Positions 53,619 through 61,970 of a stretch of 64,000 bases of DNA are shown piece by piece. This stretch comes from Extibacter muris (lineage in GTDB: Bacteria > Bacillota > Clostridia > Lachnospirales > Lachnospiraceae), in contig NZ_SMMX01000009.1 of NCBI RefSeq assembly GCF_004345005.1, positions 62,001 through 126,000 on the forward strand, in the 5' to 3' direction. The translations under genes were made by a program, and so were the position numbers. The number at the start of each line of letters is the position of its first letter. The first letter of the stretch is position 1. Under the pieces are notes generated by a model, which searched no databases, was not told the origin of the DNA, and was given only the letters and a program-made list of their open reading frames with translations.

Positions 53619-55039
53619 TGGAAAGTCCACGATTCATGATAGCGGCCCTGGCTAGTGGAAGCGGGAAGACGGTCATCTCGGCCGGCATCATGTCCGCGCT
53701 TGCCGGCCGGGGGCTTAAGGTGGCCGCATGCAAGTGCGGGCCGGATTACATCGATCCGATGTACCACCGGGAAGTGACCGGTATGGCATCTGAGAATCTG
53801 GACCTGTTCTTCCTGGACAAGGATGTACTGAAGAAGCTGTTCCTGCGCCATGCCGGGCAGGCAGACGTGGCAGTGATCGAGGGCGTTATGGGATACTATG
53901 ACGGCATGGCCCTTGACAGTGACAGGGCCAGTTCCTATGCTGTGGCCCGTGCCCTTGACGTTCCGGTCATTCTGACGGTTCCGTGCAAAGGGATGGCCCT
54001 GTCCGCCTTCTCCGTGATACTCGGGGCGCTCACCTTCCGAAAAGAGAGCAATATCCGCGGCATACTGCTTAACCGCGTATCAAAGATGCTGTATCCGCAG
54101 ATGAAGCAGATGATAGAACACGAACTATCTGAAAGAGGGTATTCCGTGCCTGTCGTCGGATACGTGCCGGAAGACGACGTGTTCCGGCTGAAAAGCCGTC
54201 ATCTCGGACTCGTCCTGCCCCGGGAGGTTCCGCTTATCCGCCGGCAGTTCGAGGAGGCGGGTAAGATGCTGGAAGAGACGGCAGATCTGGATCTGCTGCT
54301 GGAGATCGGCAAGCATACGGGAAGGACCGGCAGCAGGGGCAAGATGGGGGACGCAGGCACAGAAAGCCAGGCAGATGCAGGAAGCCGGCAAGGGTCAGGA
54401 GGCCGGACGGTAAGAATCGCGCTGGCAAGGGATGAGGCATTCTGCTTTTATTATAAAGATAATCTGGAACTGCTGGAAGATTCAGGCTGCGAGCTCGTAC
54501 CATTCAGCCCCCTGCATGACGAGAAGCTGCCGGAAGGAATCTCGGGCCTCATCTTGGGAGGGGGGTATCCGGAGCTGTACGCCGGTGGACTCTCGCAGAA
54601 TGAGAGCATGCGCCGGGATATACGGCACATGGTGGAGGAGGGGCTTCCGTGCCTGGCAGAGTGCGGCGGCTTTATGTACCTCCACAAGGAGATGGAAGGC
54701 GCAGATGGCAATCGCTACCCGATGGCAGACGTGATACATGGGAAGGTATCGCGGACACCCCGGCTCGTACGGTTCGGCTACATAGAGCTGTCCGCCCGGG
54801 AAGAGGGAGGGTTCCTCCAAGCAGGAGAGACCATCCGGGGACATGAATTTCATTACTTTGACAGTACAGACAACGGAACCGGCTGCATGGCGGTGAAGCC
54901 CGGCAGGCAGCGTTCATGGGAATGTATGCATACAGAGGGGAACCTGTTCGCGGGGTTTCCCCACGTACATTACCATTCCAACCCGTCATTTGCACACAGG
55001 TTCGTATGCTGCTGCACAGAGTGGACACGAAAGGGATGA
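53618..55039 (+). CDS. cbiA: Cobyrinate a,c-diamide synthase
   Basis: 473 residues. P-loop GSGKTVISAGIMSAL near the start; ATP domain with FFLDKD and EGVMGYYDGMALD; C-terminal glutaminase triad-type GATase with LGGGYPELYAGGLSQN and AECGGFMYL (nucleophile Cys). Between the two domains is a low-complexity linker of about 35 residues (GRTGSRGKMGDAGTESQADA), longer than usual. ATG 53618 overlaps the cbiET stop (TGATG). Confidence 0.95.
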   Translation: MESPRFMIAALASGSGKTVISAGIMSALAGRGLKVAACKCGPDYIDPMYHREVTGMASENLDLFFLDKDVLKKLFLRHAGQADVAVIEGVMGYYDGMALDSDRASSYAVARALDVPVILTVPCKGMALSAFSVILGALTFRKESNIRGILLNRVSKMLYPQMKQMIEHELSERGYSVPVVGYVPEDDVFRLKSRHLGLVLPREVPLIRRQFEEAGKMLEETADLDLLLEIGKHTGRTGSRGKMGDAGTESQADAGSRQGSGGRTVRIALARDEAFCFYYKDNLELLEDSGCELVPFSPLHDEKLPEGISGLILGGGYPELYAGGLSQNESMRRDIRHMVEEGLPCLAECGGFMYLHKEMEGADGNRYPMADVIHGKVSRTPRLVRFGYIELSAREEGGFLQAGETIRGHEFHYFDSTDNGTGCMAVKPGRQRSWECMHTEGNLFAGFPHVHYHSNPSFAHRFVCCCTEWTRKG

Positions 55040-55043
55040 TGAT

Positions 55044-56141
55044 ATGGAACAGACAGTACGCATGTCCGGTGCGTTGATGCCGGAGACGCCGGATATGCTC
55101 CGGGGGATGATTCTGCCGGCGGACCGGGTAAGCATGGAGATGGCCAGAAGGCGGTGGAATACAGTGGCGAAGCCGCTGTTCAGCCTTGGAAAGCTGGAAG
55201 ATGCCGTGATAAGGATAGCTGGCATGAAGCGTGACGCCAGATTCACGCTGCAGAAAAAAGGGCTGATAATCATGTGCGCCGACAACGGAGTGGTGGAAGA
55301 GGGCGTGACACAGACCGGACAGGAAGTGACGGCGGTGGTGGCGGATAACTTTACGAAGAAGGCGGCCAGCGTAGCTATCATGAGCGAAGTGGCGGGGGTT
55401 GACCTGTTCCCGGTCGATATCGGCATGGCGGTTGACGTGCCTTCCGTTACAAAGCCGGAAGATAAGGTGGCATACGGGACGAAAAATATGCGGAAAGAAC
55501 CGGCCATGACACGGGACCAGGTATGGCAGGCCGTATTGACAGGGATACGTATGGTGTCCCGGCTGAAAGCGGAAGGATATGACATTGCCGCTACCGGGGA
55601 GATGGGTATCGGCAATACGACGACGAGCAGTGCCGTAGCATCCGTGCTGCTGGAAAAGCCGGTGGAAGAAGTGACCGGGAAGGGAGCCGGGCTGAGCAGT
55701 GAAGGGCTGGAGCAAAAGATAGCAGTAATCAGGCAGGCGGTCCGTCTGCACCGCCCGGATAAGGATGACGTGCTGGACGTGCTGTCAAAAGTAGGCGGGC
55801 TGGATATCGCAGGCCTGACGGGCGTGTACCTTGGCGGCGCGCTGATGCACATGCCGGTTGTGGTGGACGGGTTCATATCTGCCGTCGCGGCGCTCTGTGC
55901 GGTGCGCCTCGTTCCCGACGCAAGGGATTATATGCTGCCATCCCACGTATCGAAAGAGCCCGCAGGGCAGATGCTGCTGGATGCCCTTGGCATGTCGCCG
56001 TATCTGACGTGTGACATGAACCTCGGGGAAGGGAGCGGGGCAGTGGCGGTGCTTCCGCTGCTCGATATGGGGCTGCTGGTATACAGCAGGATGAGCACCT
56101 TTGAGGAAATCAATGTAGAACAATACGAGATGTTGAGATAA
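55044..56141 (+). CDS. cobT: Nicotinate-nucleotide-dimethylbenzimidazole phosphoribosyltransferase
   Basis: 365 residues. It makes alpha-ribazole phosphate from nicotinate mononucleotide and a base (DMB or another). Motifs: IIMCADNGVVEEGVTQTGQE, ATGEMGIGNTTTSSAV (catalytic region), GALMHMPVVVDGFIS and NLGEGSGAVAVLP with the catalytic Glu. The start at 55044 (MEQTVRM) follows AAAGGG; the upstream frame lies in cbiA. The lower ligand used is not known. Confidence 0.94.
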   Translation: MEQTVRMSGALMPETPDMLRGMILPADRVSMEMARRRWNTVAKPLFSLGKLEDAVIRIAGMKRDARFTLQKKGLIIMCADNGVVEEGVTQTGQEVTAVVADNFTKKAASVAIMSEVAGVDLFPVDIGMAVDVPSVTKPEDKVAYGTKNMRKEPAMTRDQVWQAVLTGIRMVSRLKAEGYDIAATGEMGIGNTTTSSAVASVLLEKPVEEVTGKGAGLSSEGLEQKIAVIRQAVRLHRPDKDDVLDVLSKVGGLDIAGLTGVYLGGALMHMPVVVDGFISAVAALCAVRLVPDARDYMLPSHVSKEPAGQMLLDALGMSPYLTCDMNLGEGSGAVAVLPLLDMGLLVYSRMSTFEEINVEQYEMLR

Positions 56142-56151
56142 AGGGACCGAT

Positions 56152-56913
56152 ATGTATCTATATGAATCATTCATCATTGCAATATCCATGTATTCTAAGA
56201 TTCCCGTTCCACGGGTAGAGTGGAATGAGAAAAATATGAAGTATGCTATCTGTTTTTTTCCTGTAGTCGGGGCTGTGACGGGGATTCTTGTGATGGGCAT
56301 CGGGAGGATTCTGCTGCATGCCGGCGCAGGCTCCCTTCTGTTTGCGGCTGTCATGACGCTGCTTCCCGTCCTCGTGACAGGCGGCATCCATATGGACGGC
56401 TTTATGGACACGCTGGATGCGCTTGGCTCCTATGGCGGCAGGGAGAAGAAGCTGGAGATCCTGAAGGATCCGCACGCCGGCGCGTTTGCAGTCCTTGGCC
56501 TGGGCTGCTATCTTCTGTGGAGCGTGGCGGTCTGGAGCGAAGCGGACGCAGACATGCTTCCCGTCATCGGCTGTAGCTATGTGATTTCCAGAGCGTTCAG
56601 CGGCTTCTCCGTCGTCACCTTCCAGGCGGCCAGAGATACCGGACTTGCCAGGACGTTTCAGGACGGGGCGGTCAGGAAGACCGTCGGCATCGTGATGCTG
56701 ATCGTGCTCCTATCGTCTGTCGTCCTTTCGCTTCGACTGGACGTCAGGATGGGGGCCGCGTCGGCAGCGGCGGGCCTATTGAGCTTCTGCTGCTACAAAG
56801 CGGTATGCTACAGGCAGTTTGGAGGCATGACGGGAGACCTGGCCGGATATTTCCTTCAGATCTGTGAACTGGCTATGCTCACCGGCATCGTACTGGCAGG
56901 GAGGCTGTTATGA
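56152..56913 (+). CDS. cobS: Adenosylcobinamide-GDP ribazoletransferase (cobalamin synthase)
   Basis: 253 residues, about six membrane segments. The signature GGIHMDGFMDTLDALGS (about 82-98) gives the conserved Asp residues; KLEILKDPHAGAFAVLGLG follows. It joins adenosylcobinamide-GDP and alpha-ribazole(-phosphate) at the membrane. GGGACCGAT precedes the ATG, a weak ribosome site; it overlaps cobC by 4 bp. Confidence 0.94.
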   Translation: MYLYESFIIAISMYSKIPVPRVEWNEKNMKYAICFFPVVGAVTGILVMGIGRILLHAGAGSLLFAAVMTLLPVLVTGGIHMDGFMDTLDALGSYGGREKKLEILKDPHAGAFAVLGLGCYLLWSVAVWSEADADMLPVIGCSYVISRAFSGFSVVTFQAARDTGLARTFQDGAVRKTVGIVMLIVLLSSVVLSLRLDVRMGAASAAAGLLSFCCYKAVCYRQFGGMTGDLAGYFLQICELAMLTGIVLAGRLL

Positions 56914-57515
56914 AGGTGATATTGATCCGCCACTTTGAGACGCCGGGCAACAGGGAGAGGCGTTACATAGGGCGCACAGACGAGGCGCTTGAAGAAGCAG
57001 GACTGATAATGCGTGTCGATGAGGTGCGCAGCCGTCTGGAAATAATAGACCCTGTGGAAGAGGTAGCCGCGAGCCCTATGAAGCGGTGCGTTCAGACAGC
57101 GGCGCTGCTCTTTCCGGACAAGAAGCCGCTGCTGCTTGATGAACTGAAGGAATGTGATTTCGGACTGTTTGAAGGCCACAATTATGAGGAGCTGAAAGAG
57201 CTGCCGGCATACCGTAACTGGCTTGGTTCCCGGGGAACGCTTCCCTTTCCTGGCGGTGAGGGACATGCGGCATTCCGGTCCCGCTGCGTCCGCGGATTTG
57301 ATAAGGCGGCAGATGCTTTTCTCAGAGGTAAGTGCGGCTGTGCCGCTATCGTCGCCCACGGCGGCACGGTCATGTCCGTCCTGTCTTGTTATGCTCCCGG
57401 ACAGAGCGGTTTTTATGACTGGCAGCCCGGCAATGGCGGCGGCTATGTCGTCACTCTGGATGCGGAGGAATGGAAAAAGGGCAAGAAAGGATTCACGGGG
57501 ATAGAAGCGTTATGA
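56910..57515 (+). CDS. cobC: Alpha-ribazole phosphatase / histidine phosphatase
   Basis: 201 residues, histidine phosphatase fold. RHFETPGN (catalytic His in LIRHFETPGN) and IVAHGGTVM near 145-155 are the two His motifs; RRYIGRTDEAL and SPMKRCVQTA are family conserved. It overlaps cobS and cbiB by 4 bp each (ATGA). The B12 role is inferred from position; other histidine phosphatases look alike. Confidence 0.88.
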   Translation: MKVILIRHFETPGNRERRYIGRTDEALEEAGLIMRVDEVRSRLEIIDPVEEVAASPMKRCVQTAALLFPDKKPLLLDELKECDFGLFEGHNYEELKELPAYRNWLGSRGTLPFPGGEGHAAFRSRCVRGFDKAADAFLRGKCGCAAIVAHGGTVMSVLSCYAPGQSGFYDWQPGNGGGYVVTLDAEEWKKGKKGFTGIEAL

Positions 57516-58477
57516 TTGCATGGATGGCCTGTATGACAGGATTTATACTTGACTTGATATTCGGGGACCCGGTATGGCTGTACCATCCGGTCAGGCTCAT
57601 CGGCCGGCTCATTACCCGTCTGGAACAGCTGTCCAGAAAGGTATGCCGGGACAGGGACCGCCGGCTCCTGACCGCCGGCGTACTGATGTGGGTGGCTGTG
57701 TGCGTGGTGTCGGCAGCGGTTCCGTGGGTGCTGCTGTACGGGGCGCAAAGCATCCATCCCGCAGTCCGCTATGTGCTGGAGAGCTTCTGGTGCTACCAGC
57801 TTCTTGCCGCCAGGTCGCTTGGCCGGGAGAGCAGGAACGTATACAGGGAGCTGAAGGAAGGAAGCCTGGCCGGGGCAAGGAAGGCTGTCTCGATGATAGT
57901 GGGGAGGGACACGGCAGCACTTGATGAGGCAGGTGTCATAAAGGCCGCGGTCGAGACCGTGGCAGAGAACACGTCAGACGGGGTGACGGCCCCGCTGTTC
58001 TACATGATGCTCGGAGGCGCTCCCCTTGGCTTTTTCTATAAAGCGGTCAACACGATGGATTCCATGATTGGATATAAGGATGAGAGATATCTCTGCCTGG
58101 GCAGATGTGCCGCTAAGATGGATGATGTGATGAACTATATCCCGGCACGGCTGTCGGCGCTGCTGATGACGGCGGCGGCGTTCCTGCTTGGGATGGACGG
58201 CCGCGGAGCATGGAAGATATACCGCAGGGACAGAAGAAAGCATGCGAGCCCGAACGCGGCGCAGACAGAAGCGGTGTGTGCAGGGGCGCTGCAGATACGT
58301 CTTGCGGGGGATGCATGGTACTTCGGCAGACGGTACGCGAAGGAATACATCGGTGATGACATACGGCCTGTGGAAGCGGAGGACATCGTAAGGGCCGGTA
58401 AGCTTATGTATGGTACGGCCTTGCTTGCGCTTCTGCTGTTCGGTGCATGGAAAGCGATAGCCATATGGATGCTGTGA
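57512..58477 (+). CDS. cbiB: Adenosylcobinamide-phosphate synthase
   Basis: 321 residues, about five membrane segments. FILDLIFGDPVWLYHPVRLIG at the N-terminus is diagnostic; VAENTSDGVTAPLFYMML, AVNTMDSMIGYKDERY and SPNAAQTEAVCAGALQI follow. It attaches (R)-1-amino-2-propanol phosphate to adenosylcobyric acid. The start at 57512 overlaps the cobC stop in ATGA. Confidence 0.95.
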   Translation: MIAWMACMTGFILDLIFGDPVWLYHPVRLIGRLITRLEQLSRKVCRDRDRRLLTAGVLMWVAVCVVSAAVPWVLLYGAQSIHPAVRYVLESFWCYQLLAARSLGRESRNVYRELKEGSLAGARKAVSMIVGRDTAALDEAGVIKAAVETVAENTSDGVTAPLFYMMLGGAPLGFFYKAVNTMDSMIGYKDERYLCLGRCAAKMDDVMNYIPARLSALLMTAAAFLLGMDGRGAWKIYRRDRRKHASPNAAQTEAVCAGALQIRLAGDAWYFGRRYAKEYIGDDIRPVEAEDIVRAGKLMYGTALLALLLFGAWKAIAIWML

Positions 58478-58504
58478 CGTGGCAGATGGCAGGAGGAGGA
58501 CAGG

Positions 58505-59689
58505 ATGGAATATTTACATGGCGGTGACATCTATACATATGAGGGCATGATTGACTTTTCCGTCAATATCAACCCTTTCGGCCCGGATGATAAGGTGCTG
58601 GAAGCAGTGCAGAGGGCCGCTGCACATATCGGGGAATATCCGGACAGCAGATGCAGGAAGCTCAGGAGCGCTCTGGCCGGACAACACGGCATTCCGGAAG
58701 AAATGCTCATATTCGGGAACGGCGCGGCAGAACTCATATTTTCCGTCGTCTTTGCCGAGCGGCCGCGCAAGGCGCTTCTTACTGCGCCGTCCTTCGCGGA
58801 GTATGCCCAGGCGCTGAAAGCGGCCGGCTGCGAGATCGTATACCATTATCTGAAAGAGGAAGACCGCTTTCAGCTGACAGAGGGATATATGGAAGAACTG
58901 ACCGGCGACGTGGACATGATCTTCCTCTGTACTCCGGACAACCCTTCCGGACAGGTAATTGACATGCCACTGCTTCGCCGCATCGTGGACAGATGCGGCG
59001 AATGCGGCATACGGATCGTGATAGACGAATGCTTTTATGAATTTCTGGAACACCCGGAAGATATATTGTCAGTAGAGGCCATACTCGATAAGCCGTGGGT
59101 CCTGCTGCTCCGGGCATTTACGAAGATGCATGCGGTGCCGGGCCTGCGGCTCGGGTACGGCATCAGTTCCGACAGAGCGCTTCTTGAAAGGATGGAAGGT
59201 GTCACGCAGCCGTGGAACGTGTCCGTGGCGGCGCAGGCCGCGGGGCTTGCCGCCCTATCGTCTGCCGGGAGAGCCGGAATGACGAGAGATTATGTGGCAC
59301 GGGAGCGCAGACGCATGGAGCTTGAGCTGGATCGTATCGGGATTACGTATTGCCCGTCCGCCGTGAACTATATACTGATGTACAGTGATTACGATCTGTC
59401 CACGCTTCTGAAGGAGAGGGGCATATTGATCCGGGACTGTTCCAATTATGAGGGACTGAAGAAAGGATATTACCGAACTGCGGTAAAGACCCACGATGAA
59501 AACACGGTACTGCTAAAGGCGCTGCAGGAAATCTGCGGGCAGGCATCACGATGCCGGGATAAGGAGGAGACGAAGCATGGCGAGATGCATTATGATACAA
59601 GGCACGATGTCCAATGCGGGGAAGAGCATACTGGCAGGCGGCCTGTGCAGGATATTCGCCCAGGACGGCCTGAAGACGGCGCCATTTAA
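58505..59689 (+). CDS. cobD: Threonine-phosphate decarboxylase, with 3' overlap into cbiP
   Basis: 394 residues. A PLP-dependent fold type I enzyme that makes (R)-1-amino-2-propanol phosphate from threonine phosphate for CbiB. PLP motifs: NINPFGPDD, CTPDNPSGQVI and the PLP lysine in AFTKMHAVPGLRLGYG. The family normally ends near LQEICGQ (about residue 345-350); the last 37 codons read cbiP's first bases in another frame (ETKHGEMHYDTRHDVQCGEE) and are probably added by loss of the original stop. AGGAGGA precedes the ATG. Confidence 0.88.
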   Translation: MEYLHGGDIYTYEGMIDFSVNINPFGPDDKVLEAVQRAAAHIGEYPDSRCRKLRSALAGQHGIPEEMLIFGNGAAELIFSVVFAERPRKALLTAPSFAEYAQALKAAGCEIVYHYLKEEDRFQLTEGYMEELTGDVDMIFLCTPDNPSGQVIDMPLLRRIVDRCGECGIRIVIDECFYEFLEHPEDILSVEAILDKPWVLLLRAFTKMHAVPGLRLGYGISSDRALLERMEGVTQPWNVSVAAQAAGLAALSSAGRAGMTRDYVARERRRMELELDRIGITYCPSAVNYILMYSDYDLSTLLKERGILIRDCSNYEGLKKGYYRTAVKTHDENTVLLKALQEICGQASRCRDKEETKHGEMHYDTRHDVQCGEEHTGRRPVQDIRPGRPEDGAI

Positions 59690-61103
59690 ATCTCAGAACA
59701 TGGCACTCAATTCCTATATCACAAGAGACGGGCTTGAGATGGGCAGGGCGCAGGTGATGCAGGCGGAGGCAGCCGGCGTGGAACCGTCTGTCCTTATGAA
59801 TCCTGTCCTGCTGAAGCCGACGAGCGATATGGGCTCCCAGGTTATCGTTAACGGGGAGGTGGCAGGGGTGATGACGGCGGCAGAATATTATCGCCGGAAG
59901 AGGGAGCTCATACCACATATATTAGATGCATATAACCGGCTGGCGGACGCATATGATGTCATCGTCATAGAGGGAGCCGGGAGCCCTGCGGAGATCAACC
60001 TGAAAAGCGGGGATATCGTGAACATGGGGCTGGCCAAGCTTGTGGATGCGCCAGTGCTTCTCGTGGGAGATATCGACAGGGGAGGCGTGTTCGCACAGCT
60101 TGTCGGTACATTGGAGCTTCTGGAAGCAAAGGAAAAGCAGCGGATAAAAGGGATGGTTATCAATAAGTTCCGGGGAGACCGGGAGATTCTCCTTCCGGGC
60201 CTTCGGATGCTGGAGGAGAGGACCGGGGTCCCCGTGCGGGGCGTGGTGCCGTATTTCCATCTGGACATTGATGAGGAGGACAGCCTGACGGAACGTTTTC
60301 AGAAGAAGGAGACAGGCGGGCTTATCGATATAGCCGTCATCCGATTTCCGCGTATCTCTAATTTTACTGATTTTATGGCGCTGGAGTGTATGGAAGAAGT
60401 GTCCGTGCGCTACGTCACCTCCCCGGGGGAGTTCGGCACTCCGGACGCGGTTCTTCTTCCGGGAAGCAAGAATACGATTGAGGATCTGCTCTGGATGAGG
60501 CAGAGCGGGCTGGAGGCGAAGATTATCCGCCATGGAGCGGCAGGTAAGGCCGTATTCGGCATCTGCGGCGGCTATCAGATGCTCGGGCAGGAAATCTGCG
60601 ATCCGGCAGGTATAGAACGGAAAGGTACGATGAAGGGGATGGGGCTTCTGCCGGTACGCACGGTATTTGAGCCGGACAAGACGAGGACGAGGGTACAGGG
60701 GCGGTTCTGCGACACAGGCGGCATCCTGGGACGCATGAGCGGGCTGCCGGCGGAAGGCTACGAAATCCATATGGGGACGACATCTGCAATCGGGGAGATA
60801 CAGCCCCTCCTGAAGCTCACGGACGAGAAGACAGGCGTGGAGAAGACGGACGGTGCCATATGTGGGAATGCATATGGATGTTATGTGCACGGCATATTTG
60901 ACCGGCAGGAGATATCCACGGGCTTCATCGCTTCGCTGCTAGGGGCAAAAGGGATGGGGCCGGATACGGTAAAGGCGCAAGATCTCGCCGCTTACAAGGA
61001 AGAGCAGTATGATAAGCTGGCAGAGCTCATGAGGGAAAGCCTCGATATGGACGCCGTATATGACATTCTTGAGAAAGGAAATGAGGCATCATGCAGTCTA
61101 TAA
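59577..61103 (+). CDS. cbiP: Cobyric acid synthase
   Basis: 508 residues (CbiP/CobQ). Four amidations of adenosylcobyrinate a,c-diamide to cobyric acid. P-loop IQGTMSNAGKSILAGGL, LVGDIDRGGVFAQLVGT, GSKNTIEDLLW and the GATase motif FGICGGYQMLGQ; HGIFD near 440. AAGGAGGAGA lies 8-10 bp before the ATG, within the 3' end of cobD (113-bp overlap). Its 3' end overlaps hemC by 13 bp. Confidence 0.95.
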   Translation: MARCIMIQGTMSNAGKSILAGGLCRIFAQDGLKTAPFKSQNMALNSYITRDGLEMGRAQVMQAEAAGVEPSVLMNPVLLKPTSDMGSQVIVNGEVAGVMTAAEYYRRKRELIPHILDAYNRLADAYDVIVIEGAGSPAEINLKSGDIVNMGLAKLVDAPVLLVGDIDRGGVFAQLVGTLELLEAKEKQRIKGMVINKFRGDREILLPGLRMLEERTGVPVRGVVPYFHLDIDEEDSLTERFQKKETGGLIDIAVIRFPRISNFTDFMALECMEEVSVRYVTSPGEFGTPDAVLLPGSKNTIEDLLWMRQSGLEAKIIRHGAAGKAVFGICGGYQMLGQEICDPAGIERKGTMKGMGLLPVRTVFEPDKTRTRVQGRFCDTGGILGRMSGLPAEGYEIHMGTTSAIGEIQPLLKLTDEKTGVEKTDGAICGNAYGCYVHGIFDRQEISTGFIASLLGAKGMGPDTVKAQDLAAYKEEQYDKLAELMRESLDMDAVYDILEKGNEASCSL

Positions 61104-61966
61104 TAAGGATAGGGAGCCGGGAGAGCCGGCTGGCCGTGAGGCAGGCAGAGATCGTGAAGGAGGCGGTGGAAAGCAGCTGCCCGGGAGTCAAGGCAGAGAT
61201 CGTGACGATGAAGACGAAGGGCGACAGGATTCTGGATCAGAGCCTGGAGCTGATTGGGGGCAAAGGGCTGTTCGTGAAGGAACTGGAGAAAGCGCTGCTG
61301 GAAGGAAGCATCGATATCTCCGTCCACAGCCTGAAGGATATGCCCATGGAAGTGCCGGAGGACCTTCCCATCGTCGCTTATGGCGAAAGGGAGGATCCAA
61401 GGGATGTGCTCGTCTATAAGCCGGGCCATACGTCTGTACGTGAAGGAGGCGTCATCGGCACATCCAGCAGACGCCGGACGATTCAGCTGAAAAAGCTGTA
61501 TCCGTCCTGCGTGTTCCGGGGAATCCGCGGCAATGTACAGACAAGGCTGCGCCGGCTTGAAGAGGAAGCGTTTGACGGGACTGTGCTTGCGGCGGCAGGA
61601 CTCAGGCGGCTTCATATGGAAGCGGTGATCGGAAGAGTGTTCAGCGTGGAAGAGGTGGTTCCTGCCGCAGGGCAGGGGATACTGGCTGTCCAGGGCAGGA
61701 AGGGCGAAGATTATTCATGGCTGGCCGCTTATGACTGTAAAAAGAGCCGAGCCGAGGCCGAGGCTGAACGTGCATTTACGGCTGCGCTCGGAGGCGGATG
61801 TACATCCCCGATAGCGGCACATGCACAGATGGCAGGAACAGAGCTTCAGCTCACCGGCTTGTATTACGCCGGAGAGGATACATACTGGACGCAGACGAAG
61901 ACAGGGGATGCCGGGAAGGCGAGAGAGATCGGCCTGGCGCTGGCAGAAGAGATGAGACGGAGGTGA
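61091..61966 (+). CDS. hemC: Porphobilinogen deaminase (hydroxymethylbilane synthase)
   Basis: 291 residues. RIGSRESRLAVRQAEIV near the N-terminus, SVHSLKDMP with catalytic Asp (D83), GIRGNVQTRLRRL, and the dipyrromethane cofactor Cys in GGGCTSPIAAHA (C237). It supplies hydroxymethylbilane for uroporphyrinogen III made by the HemD part of the next gene. It overlaps cbiP by 13 bp. Confidence 0.95.
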   Translation: MQSIIRIGSRESRLAVRQAEIVKEAVESSCPGVKAEIVTMKTKGDRILDQSLELIGGKGLFVKELEKALLEGSIDISVHSLKDMPMEVPEDLPIVAYGEREDPRDVLVYKPGHTSVREGGVIGTSSRRRTIQLKKLYPSCVFRGIRGNVQTRLRRLEEEAFDGTVLAAAGLRRLHMEAVIGRVFSVEEVVPAAGQGILAVQGRKGEDYSWLAAYDCKKSRAEAEAERAFTAALGGGCTSPIAAHAQMAGTELQLTGLYYAGEDTYWTQTKTGDAGKAREIGLALAEEMRRR

Positions 61967-61970
61967 CAGG

